From Vibrio mangrovi (GTDB lineage: Bacteria > Pseudomonadota > Gammaproteobacteria > Enterobacterales > Vibrionaceae): a stretch of 64,000 bases of DNA. The first letter of the stretch is position 1, and every line of letters begins with the position of its first letter. A model generated the notes under the pieces. The model ran no database searches. It was not told the DNA's origin and saw only the letters and a list, made by a program, of their open reading frames with translations. The translations under genes and the position numbers were made by a program. The stretch lies in contig NZ_AP024883.1 in NCBI RefSeq assembly GCF_024346955.1, positions 248,001 through 312,000 of the forward strand, given 5' to 3'. This document shows, piece by piece, positions 52,748 through 61,725 of this stretch.

Positions 52748-54057
52748 AACTGATCATAGGATTGCTTGACTATAGTTATTTTTTAATATTCATTTTTATT
52801 ATATTTTTTATATTATTGTTGGTTATTATTAAGAGAACGGTTGTTAACATATATGATCCAACTTTTTGGTTCGCTATAATTTTTATTATCCCTGGTTTAT
52901 TTGGTTTTTTCGCTAGTATCTTTGTTTTTGGATGGAGTTTTTCTTTTGCAATAATTTCTATATTTATAGGCGTTTTTTTTGTAATAATTAATTTTTTTCC
53001 TATTAGAAATGTTGATTTAAGAGATCATGTCCCTAAAGATTTTCAAATTTTTCTACTTCTCTTTGGTCTTATCGTTCTGCTTCTACACATATATATTAAT
53101 ATGATTGTTCCTGGAAAGATTCCGATATTGATGACTAATGGTGTTGATGCCCGGTTTGAGTCAACTGAGAATAGTAGATTATTGACTTGGTTGATGTTCA
53201 CTGTGAGCAGTATTCCAACTGTGATTTTCTCTATTAGTCAATATCGTAATGTTAGACGATTTGCTCTTTTTTGTTTTGTCGTTGATTTATTTGGTAAGAT
53301 ATTATTTGCAACGAAGGGAGTAATTCTTTCTCCTATAATATTGGAATTAACAGTATTATTTATATCTCATGCTAGAGGGGATTACTCTAGATTTAAGAAA
53401 CATAAGAGGAATATATTCATAGTTATCTTTATAATGTTCTCTGTCCTTCCTATCTATTTATTGATGATAGGATTTTTCTCATTTGATAGGGGCGGGATAA
53501 ATATCCTCCTTATCAAATTGGTTGTTCGATTTTTTTATGGATTCGATCAGTTAATACCAGCAGGTTACATGGACATGATTAACTATAGTGACTCTGCTCT
53601 AAGTGGCATCTTTAATAGTAATTTGATTGAATATCAATTTTTGCCTTATTTTAAGGTTATTGGATTTGAACCTAATTATTCAAGTGTTGGGCAGTTTGTA
53701 GTATATCAGGTGTATGGTGAGTTAGTTCAGCATGCATATACATTTCCAAATTCAAATCTAATTTTAGAATCATTATTTACTAGTGGCATTATATTGGGTA
53801 TTCATTTCTTTGTCATTGAAATGTCTCTATTTTACTTGGTTAGAAAAATCTACTTGAATAAACCTATTACAGCTTTGAATATTCCTATTTTTTTATATGT
53901 CATCTACACTCCTTATTCTTTGTTTATGTCAGGACAAAGCTGGGCTAGTCAATGCTTGCTGTTCGTTCTAGTAAATATATTTTTATACTGTTCTTATCGG
54001 TTTCTATTAGCTGTAACTAACCCAAGAGGAAATTATGAACCCATTAGACAAGACTAA
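52744..54057 (+). CDS. wzy: O-antigen/oligosaccharide repeat polymerase
   Basis: 437 residues and about eleven to twelve predicted membrane segments. KIPILMTNGVDARFE (residues about 122-136) and the loop with FFYGFDQLIPAGYMDM are like the O-antigen polymerase (OAG_Wzy/Wzy-like) groups, which share low identity. It joins repeat units in the periplasm. The start overlaps the preceding gene (ATGA) and the end overlaps the next gene by 23 bases. Very A/T-rich. Confidence 0.85.
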   Translation: MKLIIGLLDYSYFLIFIFIIFFILLLVIIKRTVVNIYDPTFWFAIIFIIPGLFGFFASIFVFGWSFSFAIISIFIGVFFVIINFFPIRNVDLRDHVPKDFQIFLLLFGLIVLLLHIYINMIVPGKIPILMTNGVDARFESTENSRLLTWLMFTVSSIPTVIFSISQYRNVRRFALFCFVVDLFGKILFATKGVILSPIILELTVLFISHARGDYSRFKKHKRNIFIVIFIMFSVLPIYLLMIGFFSFDRGGINILLIKLVVRFFYGFDQLIPAGYMDMINYSDSALSGIFNSNLIEYQFLPYFKVIGFEPNYSSVGQFVVYQVYGELVQHAYTFPNSNLILESLFTSGIILGIHFFVIEMSLFYLVRKIYLNKPITALNIPIFLYVIYTPYSLFMSGQSWASQCLLFVLVNIFLYCSYRFLLAVTNPRGNYEPIRQD

Positions 54058-55168
54058 TGTAGTTTTCTTGGTGAGAGATGGCTTTTTCTCTGATTTTGGT
54101 GGTGATACATTTCAAATAAAAATGTATTGTAACTCTCTAGATAAGTGTAATTCATTGTCAACTAAAATTATTGAGTATTCTGAAGTTAGAAATGGGGATA
54201 TTCAATGCTTGATTAATGCTCATTTGATTTTTATTGTTAATTTAGACCGTTTTTTTGAGTTAATTGAATTTAAAAAAATCATAGATAATCTTAACTTATG
54301 TTATAAATTACATCTTATCTCTATCCATCATGAGATCAGGGCTATTGATCGATTTAATAGAAAAAGGCATTTGCCATTAAATTTTTTCTATGTAGAAAAG
54401 ATGAAAAATGTTTTTCGAGGACTTCGCTCTTTATCGAATATGTTTCTATCACTTAAACATTTGTTTATGTCTTATGAGGTAGAGGTTCGCAACATTTTAA
54501 ACGATGTTAATGGAATCGTTTTAATTGCATCAGGAGAGGGCGATGTAATACAGAAAGACTTTAAGTTGGATATTTATGATAAGTGTAAAGTTATTAGAAA
54601 TGGCGTGCCTTCATATTATTTAAATATCCCTGTCTGTTCATGGAGTAAAAAAGAATGGGATGTCATTGTTTGTGGTAGAATAGAATGTAGAAAGAATCAA
54701 TTAGCTATCGCAAAACAGCTAGCAAATACTGGTGTAAGAGTATTGTTTGTTGGTGGTTATAACAAGAGAAATATTAAGTATTATAAACAATTTTTAAAGT
54801 TAGTTAATGATAACGACAACTTGCATTATATTGGGAAAGTTGCCCCAGAGGAGCTACCTAATCTATATGCACTTTCTAAAGTAAGTTACTCTGCGAGCTG
54901 GTTTGAAGTTTCATCTTTAGTTGATTTAGAAGCTTTTGCTAGCGGATGTTTTGTTTTTTCATCAAAATATGGTCACTCAAATGAAAGTATCCCCAATGAG
55001 TATTTCTATACAGTTGAACCATCGGACATATTTAGTTCTATGCAGCCTCTATTGCAAAAAATTGATTATTTGAAAATAAATGAAGAAAGAGAGGTATCTC
55101 CTAGGGAAATCAGAACTTGGGATGATGCAGGAAGTGAACTTCTTGAATATATAAAAGCATATGTTTAA
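54035..55168 (+). CDS. Glycosyltransferase family 4
   Basis: 377 residues; the ATG at 54035 has AGAGGA upstream and lies inside the end of wzy. VIVCGRIECRKNQLAIAKQL begins the C-terminal Rossmann half, and E-x7-E is seen in WFEVSSLVDLEAFASGC. The N-terminal half with DGFFSDFGGDTFQI replaces the usual glycine-rich loop. It adds one sugar of the repeat; donor unknown. Confidence 0.82.
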   Translation: MNPLDKTNVVFLVRDGFFSDFGGDTFQIKMYCNSLDKCNSLSTKIIEYSEVRNGDIQCLINAHLIFIVNLDRFFELIEFKKIIDNLNLCYKLHLISIHHEIRAIDRFNRKRHLPLNFFYVEKMKNVFRGLRSLSNMFLSLKHLFMSYEVEVRNILNDVNGIVLIASGEGDVIQKDFKLDIYDKCKVIRNGVPSYYLNIPVCSWSKKEWDVIVCGRIECRKNQLAIAKQLANTGVRVLFVGGYNKRNIKYYKQFLKLVNDNDNLHYIGKVAPEELPNLYALSKVSYSASWFEVSSLVDLEAFASGCFVFSSKYGHSNESIPNEYFYTVEPSDIFSSMQPLLQKIDYLKINEEREVSPREIRTWDDAGSELLEYIKAYV

Positions 55169-56069
55169 TAAAATTAAAATATTTATACCAATATATAAGC
55201 CAGATAATTCCTTTATTGTTCGAATTATGAGTCTTATGGCATGTTTGCCTACTTATAAGTTTGTTATTGTTGAAACTGATGGTGATACATTAGATGGTTT
55301 AAATGTGAATAATTTAGTATATAAAAAAATACTAAGACATGAGTTTAATCATGGGGCGACGAGAAATTTAATAACTATTGATGGGGCCGATGATGATATA
55401 TATATTTTTTTGACTCAAGATGCAATTGTTCGAGATTCTACTGATATTGATAATATTGTAAGATGCTTCGATAACGTTCAAATTGCAGCTATCTGTGGGC
55501 GTCAACTTCCTCATAATGATGCCAACCCTATTGCTTGTCACCTTAGACATTTTAATTATCCGACCAATAGTCGAGTAATGTCTAAAGAACATATTCGTTC
55601 TTATGGAATTAAGACCATATTTTTGTCTAACTCTTTTGCTGCATATAGAGCTGATGTTTTTAGAGAGCTTGGGGGATTTTCTAGCCATGTTATTCTGGGT
55701 GAAGATATGCATTTAGCTGCGAGGATGATATTAGCCGGATATAAAGTTGCATATACTGGCGATGCTTGTGTCAGACATTCTCACAACTACACTCCCTGGC
55801 AAGAATTGACTCGTTATTTTGATACAGGAGTATTCCATGCCAGCGAACCATGGATTCAAGAAAAATTTGGTGGCGCTGGAGGTGAAGGAAAACGTTTCAT
55901 CATATCTGAGTTTAAATATTTGCTAAGCCAATCGCCGTTATGGATCCCGAGGGCTTGTGTGATGAATTTATGTAAAATTATTGGCTATAAATTAGGAAAA
56001 AACTATCGCAAGCTCCCTGAATCACTTCGATTAAAGCTAAGCATGCACAAGGCCTATTGGTTACAGTAA
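55161..56069 (+). CDS. Glycosyltransferase family 2 (rhamnosyltransferase-like)
   Basis: 302 residues overlapping the previous gene by 8 bases. HEFNHGATRNLI, FLTQDAI, SNSFAAYRADVFRELGGF and GEDMHLAARMILAGYKVAY are the motifs of the RfbN/WbaN-type GT2 group, often rhamnosyl- or fucosyltransferases. HSHNYTPWQELTRYFD is typical of the same group. With GDP-fucose made in the operon a 6-deoxyhexose donor is plausible. The last third is less A/T-rich than the first. Confidence 0.83.
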   Translation: MFNKIKIFIPIYKPDNSFIVRIMSLMACLPTYKFVIVETDGDTLDGLNVNNLVYKKILRHEFNHGATRNLITIDGADDDIYIFLTQDAIVRDSTDIDNIVRCFDNVQIAAICGRQLPHNDANPIACHLRHFNYPTNSRVMSKEHIRSYGIKTIFLSNSFAAYRADVFRELGGFSSHVILGEDMHLAARMILAGYKVAYTGDACVRHSHNYTPWQELTRYFDTGVFHASEPWIQEKFGGAGGEGKRFIISEFKYLLSQSPLWIPRACVMNLCKIIGYKLGKNYRKLPESLRLKLSMHKAYWLQ

Positions 56070-56246
56070 TGATAAAACTGCTTGTTCTGCTTCAGGTTGT
56101 ACTTCAAGTGGAGTCTAACTAAAAAAGTTGGCATAAAGCGTTAAAGTTCATGATTCTAAAATTATATTAGTATCATTCAATATATTTCTTCTTCCTCTAT
56201 TCTGAATAGATTTTGTTTTAGAATATTTTAATAAGGTTAATTATCG

Positions 56247-57653
56247 ATGATCCTTCCTGTCATCATGTGTGGAGGGGCCGGTAGTAGACTCTGGCCTCTT
56301 TCTCGGACAGCATATCCAAAGCAGTTTTTATCTCTTGTGACGAAGCAGACCATGATACAAGATACGGTTCACCGTTTGGATAAACTCCATAAGCTTGACC
56401 CGTTATTTATTTGTAATGAGGAACATCGCTTCATTGTTGCAGAGCAGCTCCGTCAATGTGAAATGTCACATAGTGGCATCATATTAGAACCCGCCGGGCG
56501 CAATACCGCCCCTGCTGCTACATTGGCTGCATTGCAGGCTATTCAGACTGGAGATGATCCACTACTGCTTATTTTGGCCGCAGACCATGTAATCAAGAAT
56601 CGTGCTAATTTTGTCTCTGCAGTTTTGGCTGCGGAGCCGCTTGCTGAAGATGGTCGACTTGTTACTTTTGGTGTTAATCCTACAGAACCACATACAGGAT
56701 ATGGTTATATCTGTCTGGGTGAATCTATCAATCAACTTGGCTTTGAAGTCTCTGAGTTTGTAGAAAAACCAGATATAGCCACAGCGAAGCACTATTTAGA
56801 ATGTGGTAACTACCTATGGAATAGCGGTATGTTTTTGTTTAAAGCATCCCGTTATATCGAGGAACTTCATCAATTCCGGCCAGAAATACTGAGAGCTTGT
56901 GAAGAAGCATTTGCTGAAAGCAGAACTGATATGGATTTTATCAGGATTGATGAGGAAGTTTTTAAGCCTTGTCCGGCAGAGTCTATTGATTATGCGATTA
57001 TGGAAAATACGCAGAATGCGGCTGTGATTCCAATGGATGCAGGCTGGAGTGATGTCGGAAGCTGGTCTTCACTATGGGATGTTCATGCTAAGGATTGTGA
57101 CGGAAACTCATTACGTGGTGATGTAATGACTGAGCAGACAGCCAACAGTTATATATACTCTCAGGATCGACTTGTTGCTGCTGTTGGTATTGAAGGGGTT
57201 ATCATTGTTGAAACCAAAGATGCCGTACTTGTCGCAAGCAAAGATAAAGTTCAGCAGGTAAAACATATTGTTGAACGACTTGAAGCTACGAACCGGTGTG
57301 AACATCTGCATCACAGGGAAGTTTTCCGGCCATGGGGATCTCATGATGAAATTGCTGGAGGTGAACGTTATCTGGTGAAGAAGGTGATGGTCAAGCCAGG
57401 ACAGCGCACAGCAACACAAATGCATTATCATCGGGCTGAACACTGGATCGTGGTTTCCGGGACTGCAAAAGTTTATAACGGCGAGCAGAACTACATTGTC
57501 AGTGAAAATGAATCGACTTATATCCCCATAGGTACACCTCATTCATTTGAAAACCCGGGTGTCGTGCCACTAGAAATCATCGAGGTTCGTAGTGGGTGCT
57601 ATTTAGGTGAAGACGATATTGTTCGTTTGGATTCCGATGGAGTTGGATATTGA
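56247..57653 (+). CDS. manC: Mannose-1-phosphate guanylyltransferase / mannose-6-phosphate isomerase
   Basis: 468 residues, the usual length for the bifunctional type. PVIMCGGAGSRLWPLSRTAYPKQF is the pyrophosphorylase signature, EFVEKPD the second active-site motif, and the C-terminal cupin-like part (RPWGSHDEI, VKPGQRTATQMHYHRAEHWIVVSGTA) the isomerase domain with the metal-binding His pair. It makes GDP-mannose, the precursor for Gmd. It is preceded by 177 bases without a gene. The stop overlaps the manB start (TGATG). Confidence 0.96.
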   Translation: MILPVIMCGGAGSRLWPLSRTAYPKQFLSLVTKQTMIQDTVHRLDKLHKLDPLFICNEEHRFIVAEQLRQCEMSHSGIILEPAGRNTAPAATLAALQAIQTGDDPLLLILAADHVIKNRANFVSAVLAAEPLAEDGRLVTFGVNPTEPHTGYGYICLGESINQLGFEVSEFVEKPDIATAKHYLECGNYLWNSGMFLFKASRYIEELHQFRPEILRACEEAFAESRTDMDFIRIDEEVFKPCPAESIDYAIMENTQNAAVIPMDAGWSDVGSWSSLWDVHAKDCDGNSLRGDVMTEQTANSYIYSQDRLVAAVGIEGVIIVETKDAVLVASKDKVQQVKHIVERLEATNRCEHLHHREVFRPWGSHDEIAGGERYLVKKVMVKPGQRTATQMHYHRAEHWIVVSGTAKVYNGEQNYIVSENESTYIPIGTPHSFENPGVVPLEIIEVRSGCYLGEDDIVRLDSDGVGY

Positions 57654-59029
57654 TGCAGCCATTGAGTTGCTTTAAAGCATATGATGTCCGGGGCCGATTG
57701 GGGAGAGAACTGAATGAAGACATTGTCTATCGGATCGGCCGGGCTTATGCCGAACTCTTTAACCCTGAATGTATTGTGATTGGTGGCGATCCACGTTTAA
57801 GTTCTGAGTCATTTAAACATGCACTGGCAAATGGTTTGCAAGACGGTGGCGTGAATGTGATCGATCTTGGCATGACCGGAACAGAAGAAATTTATTTTGC
57901 GGCACAATCATTGCCTGTAGATGGTGGAATTGAAGTGACGGCCAGTCATAATCCTAGAGATTATAATGGGATGAAATTTGTTCGAAAAAATGCCATGCCG
58001 ATTAGTGGTGATTCCGGGTTGAGAGATATTCAGCGTTTGGCTGAGCAGAATGAGTTTATACCTGTACAACACCGGGGATCTTACTCCCGGCAAGATAACT
58101 TAGCCGCTTATGTTGATCACCTGTTGACTTATGTTAAGCCTGAAAACTTTCAGCCACTCACGTTGGTCGTGAACTCAGGAAATGGTGCGGCAGGACATGT
58201 TATTGATGAGATTGAGCGCCGCTTCAACTCTTTGAATGTTCCTGTCAAATTTGTGAAAGTTCACCATCAGGCTGATGGTCATTTCCCCAATGGTATTCCC
58301 AATCCACTCCTTCCTGAATGCCGGCAAGATACTGCTCAGGCTGTGATTGACCATCAGGCTGATTTTGGTATTGCGTGGGACGGAGATTTCGACCGATGTT
58401 TTCTGTTCGATGAAACCGGGGCTTTTATTGAGGGATACTACATTGTTGGTCTGTTGGCTGAAGCTTTTCTGCAAAAGCATCCCGGTAGTAAAATTATTCA
58501 TGATCCCCGTCTGTCATGGAATACAGTGGATATTGTCAAGGGTGTTGGTGGGATTCCGGTTCTGTCTAAGACCGGTCATGCATTTATCAAAGAGAGAATG
58601 CGTAGTGAAGATGCCATCTATGGTGGTGAAATGAGTGCCCATCACTATTTTAAAACATTCGGATACTGTGACAGTGGTATGATTCCATGGCTGTTAGTCG
58701 CTGAGTTACTTTGTGTCAAAGGAATCAGTCTTTCCGCAACTGTACAGGAAAGAATTCATGCTTATCCGTCTTCTGGCGAAATTAATTTGAAATTAGAAGA
58801 CCCTGTAGAAGCGATTACCCGTGTCAGATCTGCTTTTGAGAAAAGTGCGTTATTCGTTGATGGGACAGATGGTATCAGCATGGAGTTTATGGACTGGCGG
58901 TTTAACTTACGTTCTTCAAATACTGAACCGGTTGTCCGTTTAAATGTTGAGTCTCGGGCGAATATTCCCTTAATGCAGGAAAAAACGTCAGAAATACTCA
59001 CGTTATTAAGGGAGAAAGCAACAAAATAA
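57653..59029 (+). CDS. manB: Phosphomannomutase
   Basis: 458 residues from the ATG at 57653 (TGATG with manC; a TTG one codon earlier is unlikely). FKAYDVRGRLGREL, the active-site serine loop TASHNPRDYNGMK near residue 95, the metal site DGDFDRC near 242, GGEMSAHHYF and the phosphate-binding RSSNTEP are all present. It interconverts mannose-6-phosphate and mannose-1-phosphate for ManC. Last gene of the 24-kb plus-strand group before a 410-base gap. Confidence 0.96.
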   Translation: MQPLSCFKAYDVRGRLGRELNEDIVYRIGRAYAELFNPECIVIGGDPRLSSESFKHALANGLQDGGVNVIDLGMTGTEEIYFAAQSLPVDGGIEVTASHNPRDYNGMKFVRKNAMPISGDSGLRDIQRLAEQNEFIPVQHRGSYSRQDNLAAYVDHLLTYVKPENFQPLTLVVNSGNGAAGHVIDEIERRFNSLNVPVKFVKVHHQADGHFPNGIPNPLLPECRQDTAQAVIDHQADFGIAWDGDFDRCFLFDETGAFIEGYYIVGLLAEAFLQKHPGSKIIHDPRLSWNTVDIVKGVGGIPVLSKTGHAFIKERMRSEDAIYGGEMSAHHYFKTFGYCDSGMIPWLLVAELLCVKGISLSATVQERIHAYPSSGEINLKLEDPVEAITRVRSAFEKSALFVDGTDGISMEFMDWRFNLRSSNTEPVVRLNVESRANIPLMQEKTSEILTLLREKATK

Positions 59030-59439
59030 TTGGTAATAGATTGTTTTTGTCCCGTATGTTTGAAGAGGTTCGGAGCTAAAGCCGTTCCTCTTCACGATCT
59101 TCCTCTGTTATATAAATAAGGTGGTAATCGTCGGTTCCTAACTTATTTATCCGGTTCTAACCTATTTATATAGTTATAAATCGTATCTTTGTTCTTGGGG
59201 TATGCCTTTCACAATATGAAGTGAAACTGGGCAGGGTTTCTGTTGTTTTTAAAACAAGTTGTATCACTTTCTGCCTATTATTCTTCACCTTCAGAGAAAT
59301 TATAGGCCATATCAAGAAACATGGATGTATTTTGAGTGTTCGCTAGCAGAATAAAGATAAACCAACGATGCAAACAGCAGTCGGTCAGTTTGTTGCATAT
59401 CATTTTTATACGGGTCTCTCACTGGGTTAGTGTAAGTTT
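59030..59439. other. Intergenic region before wbaP
   Basis: 410 bases without a credible gene. It contains a stem-loop at 59062-59093 (seven outer pairs, a TT/TT internal loop, then CGG/CCG) without a U-tract, which may be a weak or Rho-dependent end signal for the manB transcript. It also holds an inverted repeat (ATAAATAAG at 59112-59120 with 59142-59150) and two imperfect direct repeats (59132-59150, 59152-59169), possible operator elements for wbaP. No clear promoter hexamers and no ops core here. Confidence 0.5.
59132..59169 (+). repeat. Two imperfect tandem repeats upstream of wbaP
   Basis: CGGTTCCTAACTTATTTAT (59132-59150) is followed after one base by CGGTTCTAACCTATTTAT (59152-59169). 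They differ by one indel and one substitution. They sit about 270 bases before the wbaP start and could be a protein-binding site; no function is known to me. Confidence 0.5.
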
Positions 59440-60891
59440 ATGGAACAAATTACATCACCGGATAGAAGGTTACTGGCAAAGCATGCCCATTTCTCAATGA
59501 GGGTGAATAAAATCACTCTTGTTTTTTCTGATGTATTGGCATTTTTTGCTTCGACAGTGTTAGTTAATTCTCTCGAAAAAAGTGAGATTCTTCTTGTTCA
59601 GAGTCCGGAGATGTTCGGATGGCAAATCGCTACGTTTCTGTTGTTAGGATTGATGTCAATCTTTTGGTTTTGGGGGAGTAAGCGTCACTATAGTTATCGG
59701 AAGCCTTTTTGGGATGAGCTAAAAGACGTATTAGTGACATTATCTGTCATGGCGTTAGTTTCTATCTCAATTAGTGCGATTTTCAGTCGGGACTATTCGG
59801 TCAGTCTGTGGTGGGTCATATGGCTATTTGCTTTTATGTTAATTCCTCTGCTGCGGAACTTAGCAAAGATCTTACTGGACAAGGTAAATGTATGGAGAAT
59901 GCCTTGTGTCATTATTGGTGATGCTGAAAATGCCAGAGATGTGTTCCAGGCTATAGAAAGTGAACCATCGACCGGATTTGAAGTTCTGGCAATTGTGGAG
60001 CCTTCCGGAGAAGCCCGGGTTGATCAGGTTTTCGGTATTTCCTATATCAGTAAAACAGAATTTCTTCACCGCTCGGATACATTTCATAAAGTATTTATTG
60101 CATTGGAGAAAGATCAAAGCGAGCTGAGAGAGTGTTGGATCAGGGAACTGTATAAACGTGGTATCCGTGATATATCCATCGTTCCGGCCCTACGGGGAAT
60201 TCCGCTTTACGGAACTGATATCTCCCACTTTTTTAGTCATGAAGTGATGATGCTGCGACTAAAAAATAACTTACCCCGAAAGTCATCACGTTTCATTAAA
60301 CGTACCTTTGATATTGTCGGTTCTGCCATATTACTAGTCTTATTGTCTCCATTCTTCTTATTTATCGGCTGGCGAGTTTCCCGGGATGGTGGTTCGGTTA
60401 CTTATGGGCATGAGCGTATCGGTATGAACGGAAAAAAATTTAACTGTCTGAAATTCCGCTCAATGGTGATGGATTCTCAGGAAGCGTTAGATAAACTTCT
60501 GGCAACCGATCCGGATGCAAGGGAAGAATGGGAACAGGGATTCAAACTGAAACATGATCCACGAATTACCTCTGTCGGCCGTTTCTTACGCGAAACCAGT
60601 CTGGATGAATTGCCACAGTTATGGAATGTTTTAAAAGGTGAGATGAGTCTGGTTGGGCCGAGACCGGTTATTGATGAAGAGCTGCAGCGCTATGGCGATG
60701 ATGTGGATTACTATCTATGTGCCAAACCCGGAATATCAGGCCTCTGGCAAGTCAGCGGACGAAGCGACACTGATTATAAAACGCGCGTCTATCTGGATAG
60801 CTGGTATGTGAAGAACTGGTCGCTCTGGAATGATATTGTCATTTTATTTAAGACGGTCAATGTCGTACTTAAACGCGATGGGGCATATTAG
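59440..60891 (+). CDS. wbaP: Undecaprenyl-phosphate galactose phosphotransferase (WbaP-type)
   Basis: 483 residues in the full WbaP layout: four N-terminal membrane segments, a soluble middle domain (CVIIGDAENARDVFQAIES), a fifth hydrophobic segment (ILLVLLSPFFLFIGW) and the catalytic PHPT domain (YGHERIGMNGKKFNCLKFRSMV, TSLDELPQLWNVLKGEMSLVGPRP, KPGISGLWQVSGRSDTDY). Similarity to Salmonella WbaP is visible along the whole chain. It transfers Gal-1-P (or Glc-1-P in WcaJ relatives) to undecaprenyl phosphate to start the repeat unit, probably for the Wzy-type operon. It is separated from that operon by 410 bases and converges on the yjaG-like gene. Confidence 0.92.
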   Translation: MEQITSPDRRLLAKHAHFSMRVNKITLVFSDVLAFFASTVLVNSLEKSEILLVQSPEMFGWQIATFLLLGLMSIFWFWGSKRHYSYRKPFWDELKDVLVTLSVMALVSISISAIFSRDYSVSLWWVIWLFAFMLIPLLRNLAKILLDKVNVWRMPCVIIGDAENARDVFQAIESEPSTGFEVLAIVEPSGEARVDQVFGISYISKTEFLHRSDTFHKVFIALEKDQSELRECWIRELYKRGIRDISIVPALRGIPLYGTDISHFFSHEVMMLRLKNNLPRKSSRFIKRTFDIVGSAILLVLLSPFFLFIGWRVSRDGGSVTYGHERIGMNGKKFNCLKFRSMVMDSQEALDKLLATDPDAREEWEQGFKLKHDPRITSVGRFLRETSLDELPQLWNVLKGEMSLVGPRPVIDEELQRYGDDVDYYLCAKPGISGLWQVSGRSDTDYKTRVYLDSWYVKNWSLWNDIVILFKTVNVVLKRDGAY

Positions 60892-60914
60892 CCACTTGAC
60901 CCGGGGGGACGCCT

Positions 60915-61502
60915 TTACAGGCTAACCCCGATGTTTGATATCCGTTCTTCTCTTAGCTCATCTCTGAGAGCCCTGATGAGTTCCACATCCCGTTCTTCAG
61001 TTTCTTTCAGCGCTCTGAAAATAGCCCACTGCACGTCCCATTCTGCACAGACTGCTTCATTCTGTTTCTGGTTTTCGTTGGTGATTTCCTGCTCATTCTG
61101 AGCTTCTTCCAACTGGACAACTGTATTCACTGAAATTGTACTGATTTGCTGGAGATCTTCGGCCAGCTGTTCTCTGTCCAGTAAACTATGTAAGAGGGTT
61201 GACAGTGCCTCACAGGCATCAATTGCCGGGTAAACGGCGTAAACATCGAATGACTCCTGAGATGGAATTAGCTCTTCTAGTTTTTCCAGTTGACGCTCAA
61301 AGTCTATCTTCGCATTTTTGACAGTCAGTGATTCCCATACTGTATCCATAATTTGTCGGTAGGATGTAGAGGATGCAAACTCAGTATGTTCGCAAAACAT
61401 GGCGTAGTTGGGATACATACGTTCACACAGACAAGCCATAAAAGTGATTTGTTGCCAGGGTGAAAGCTTCTGAAGACGTAACTGGATCGGGTTTTGTAGC
61501 AT
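60915..61502 (-). CDS. yjaG: YjaG-like DUF416 protein
   Basis: 195 residues from MLQNPIQLRLQKLSPWQQ, the conserved family start, which is placed correctly after GGAG; an ATG two codons upstream is too close to it. FMACLCERMYPNYAMFCE, VYAVYPAIDACEAL and the acidic C-terminus ERDVELIRALRDELREE are as in E. coli YjaG. Function unknown. In E. coli it lies next to hupA in the same direction; here it is inverted and two genes away. Confidence 0.92.
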   Translation of the reverse strand: MLQNPIQLRLQKLSPWQQITFMACLCERMYPNYAMFCEHTEFASSTSYRQIMDTVWESLTVKNAKIDFERQLEKLEELIPSQESFDVYAVYPAIDACEALSTLLHSLLDREQLAEDLQQISTISVNTVVQLEEAQNEQEITNENQKQNEAVCAEWDVQWAIFRALKETEERDVELIRALRDELREERISNIGVSL

Positions 61503-61725
61503 ATTCATTTGCTCCGGAGAAAGACCCCGGCAGTGTACTTGATAATGTATGTACAGGCTAGCTGAGATATAAGTTGTGACCCTGCTTCATTCATCACAAT
61601 CATAAAAATATACTCATTGGAGATGGATATTTTTCTGGTCGCCGGAGGTGCGGCATTTCAGTGTGCCGGCAGGATCATGTATGATGACTTACTCTGGAAC
61701 AATGACAACCGCATTGGGCGAGCGA

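Noticed and set aside
57111..57542. Frame of 143 codons on minus inside manC
   Set aside because: manC is unmistakable across the same stretch; the antisense frame shows no motif.
60888..60925. TTAGCC...GGCTAA inverted repeat between wbaP and yjaG as a bidirectional terminator
   Set aside because: Only six pairs with a 26-base loop and no U-tract; too weak to call.
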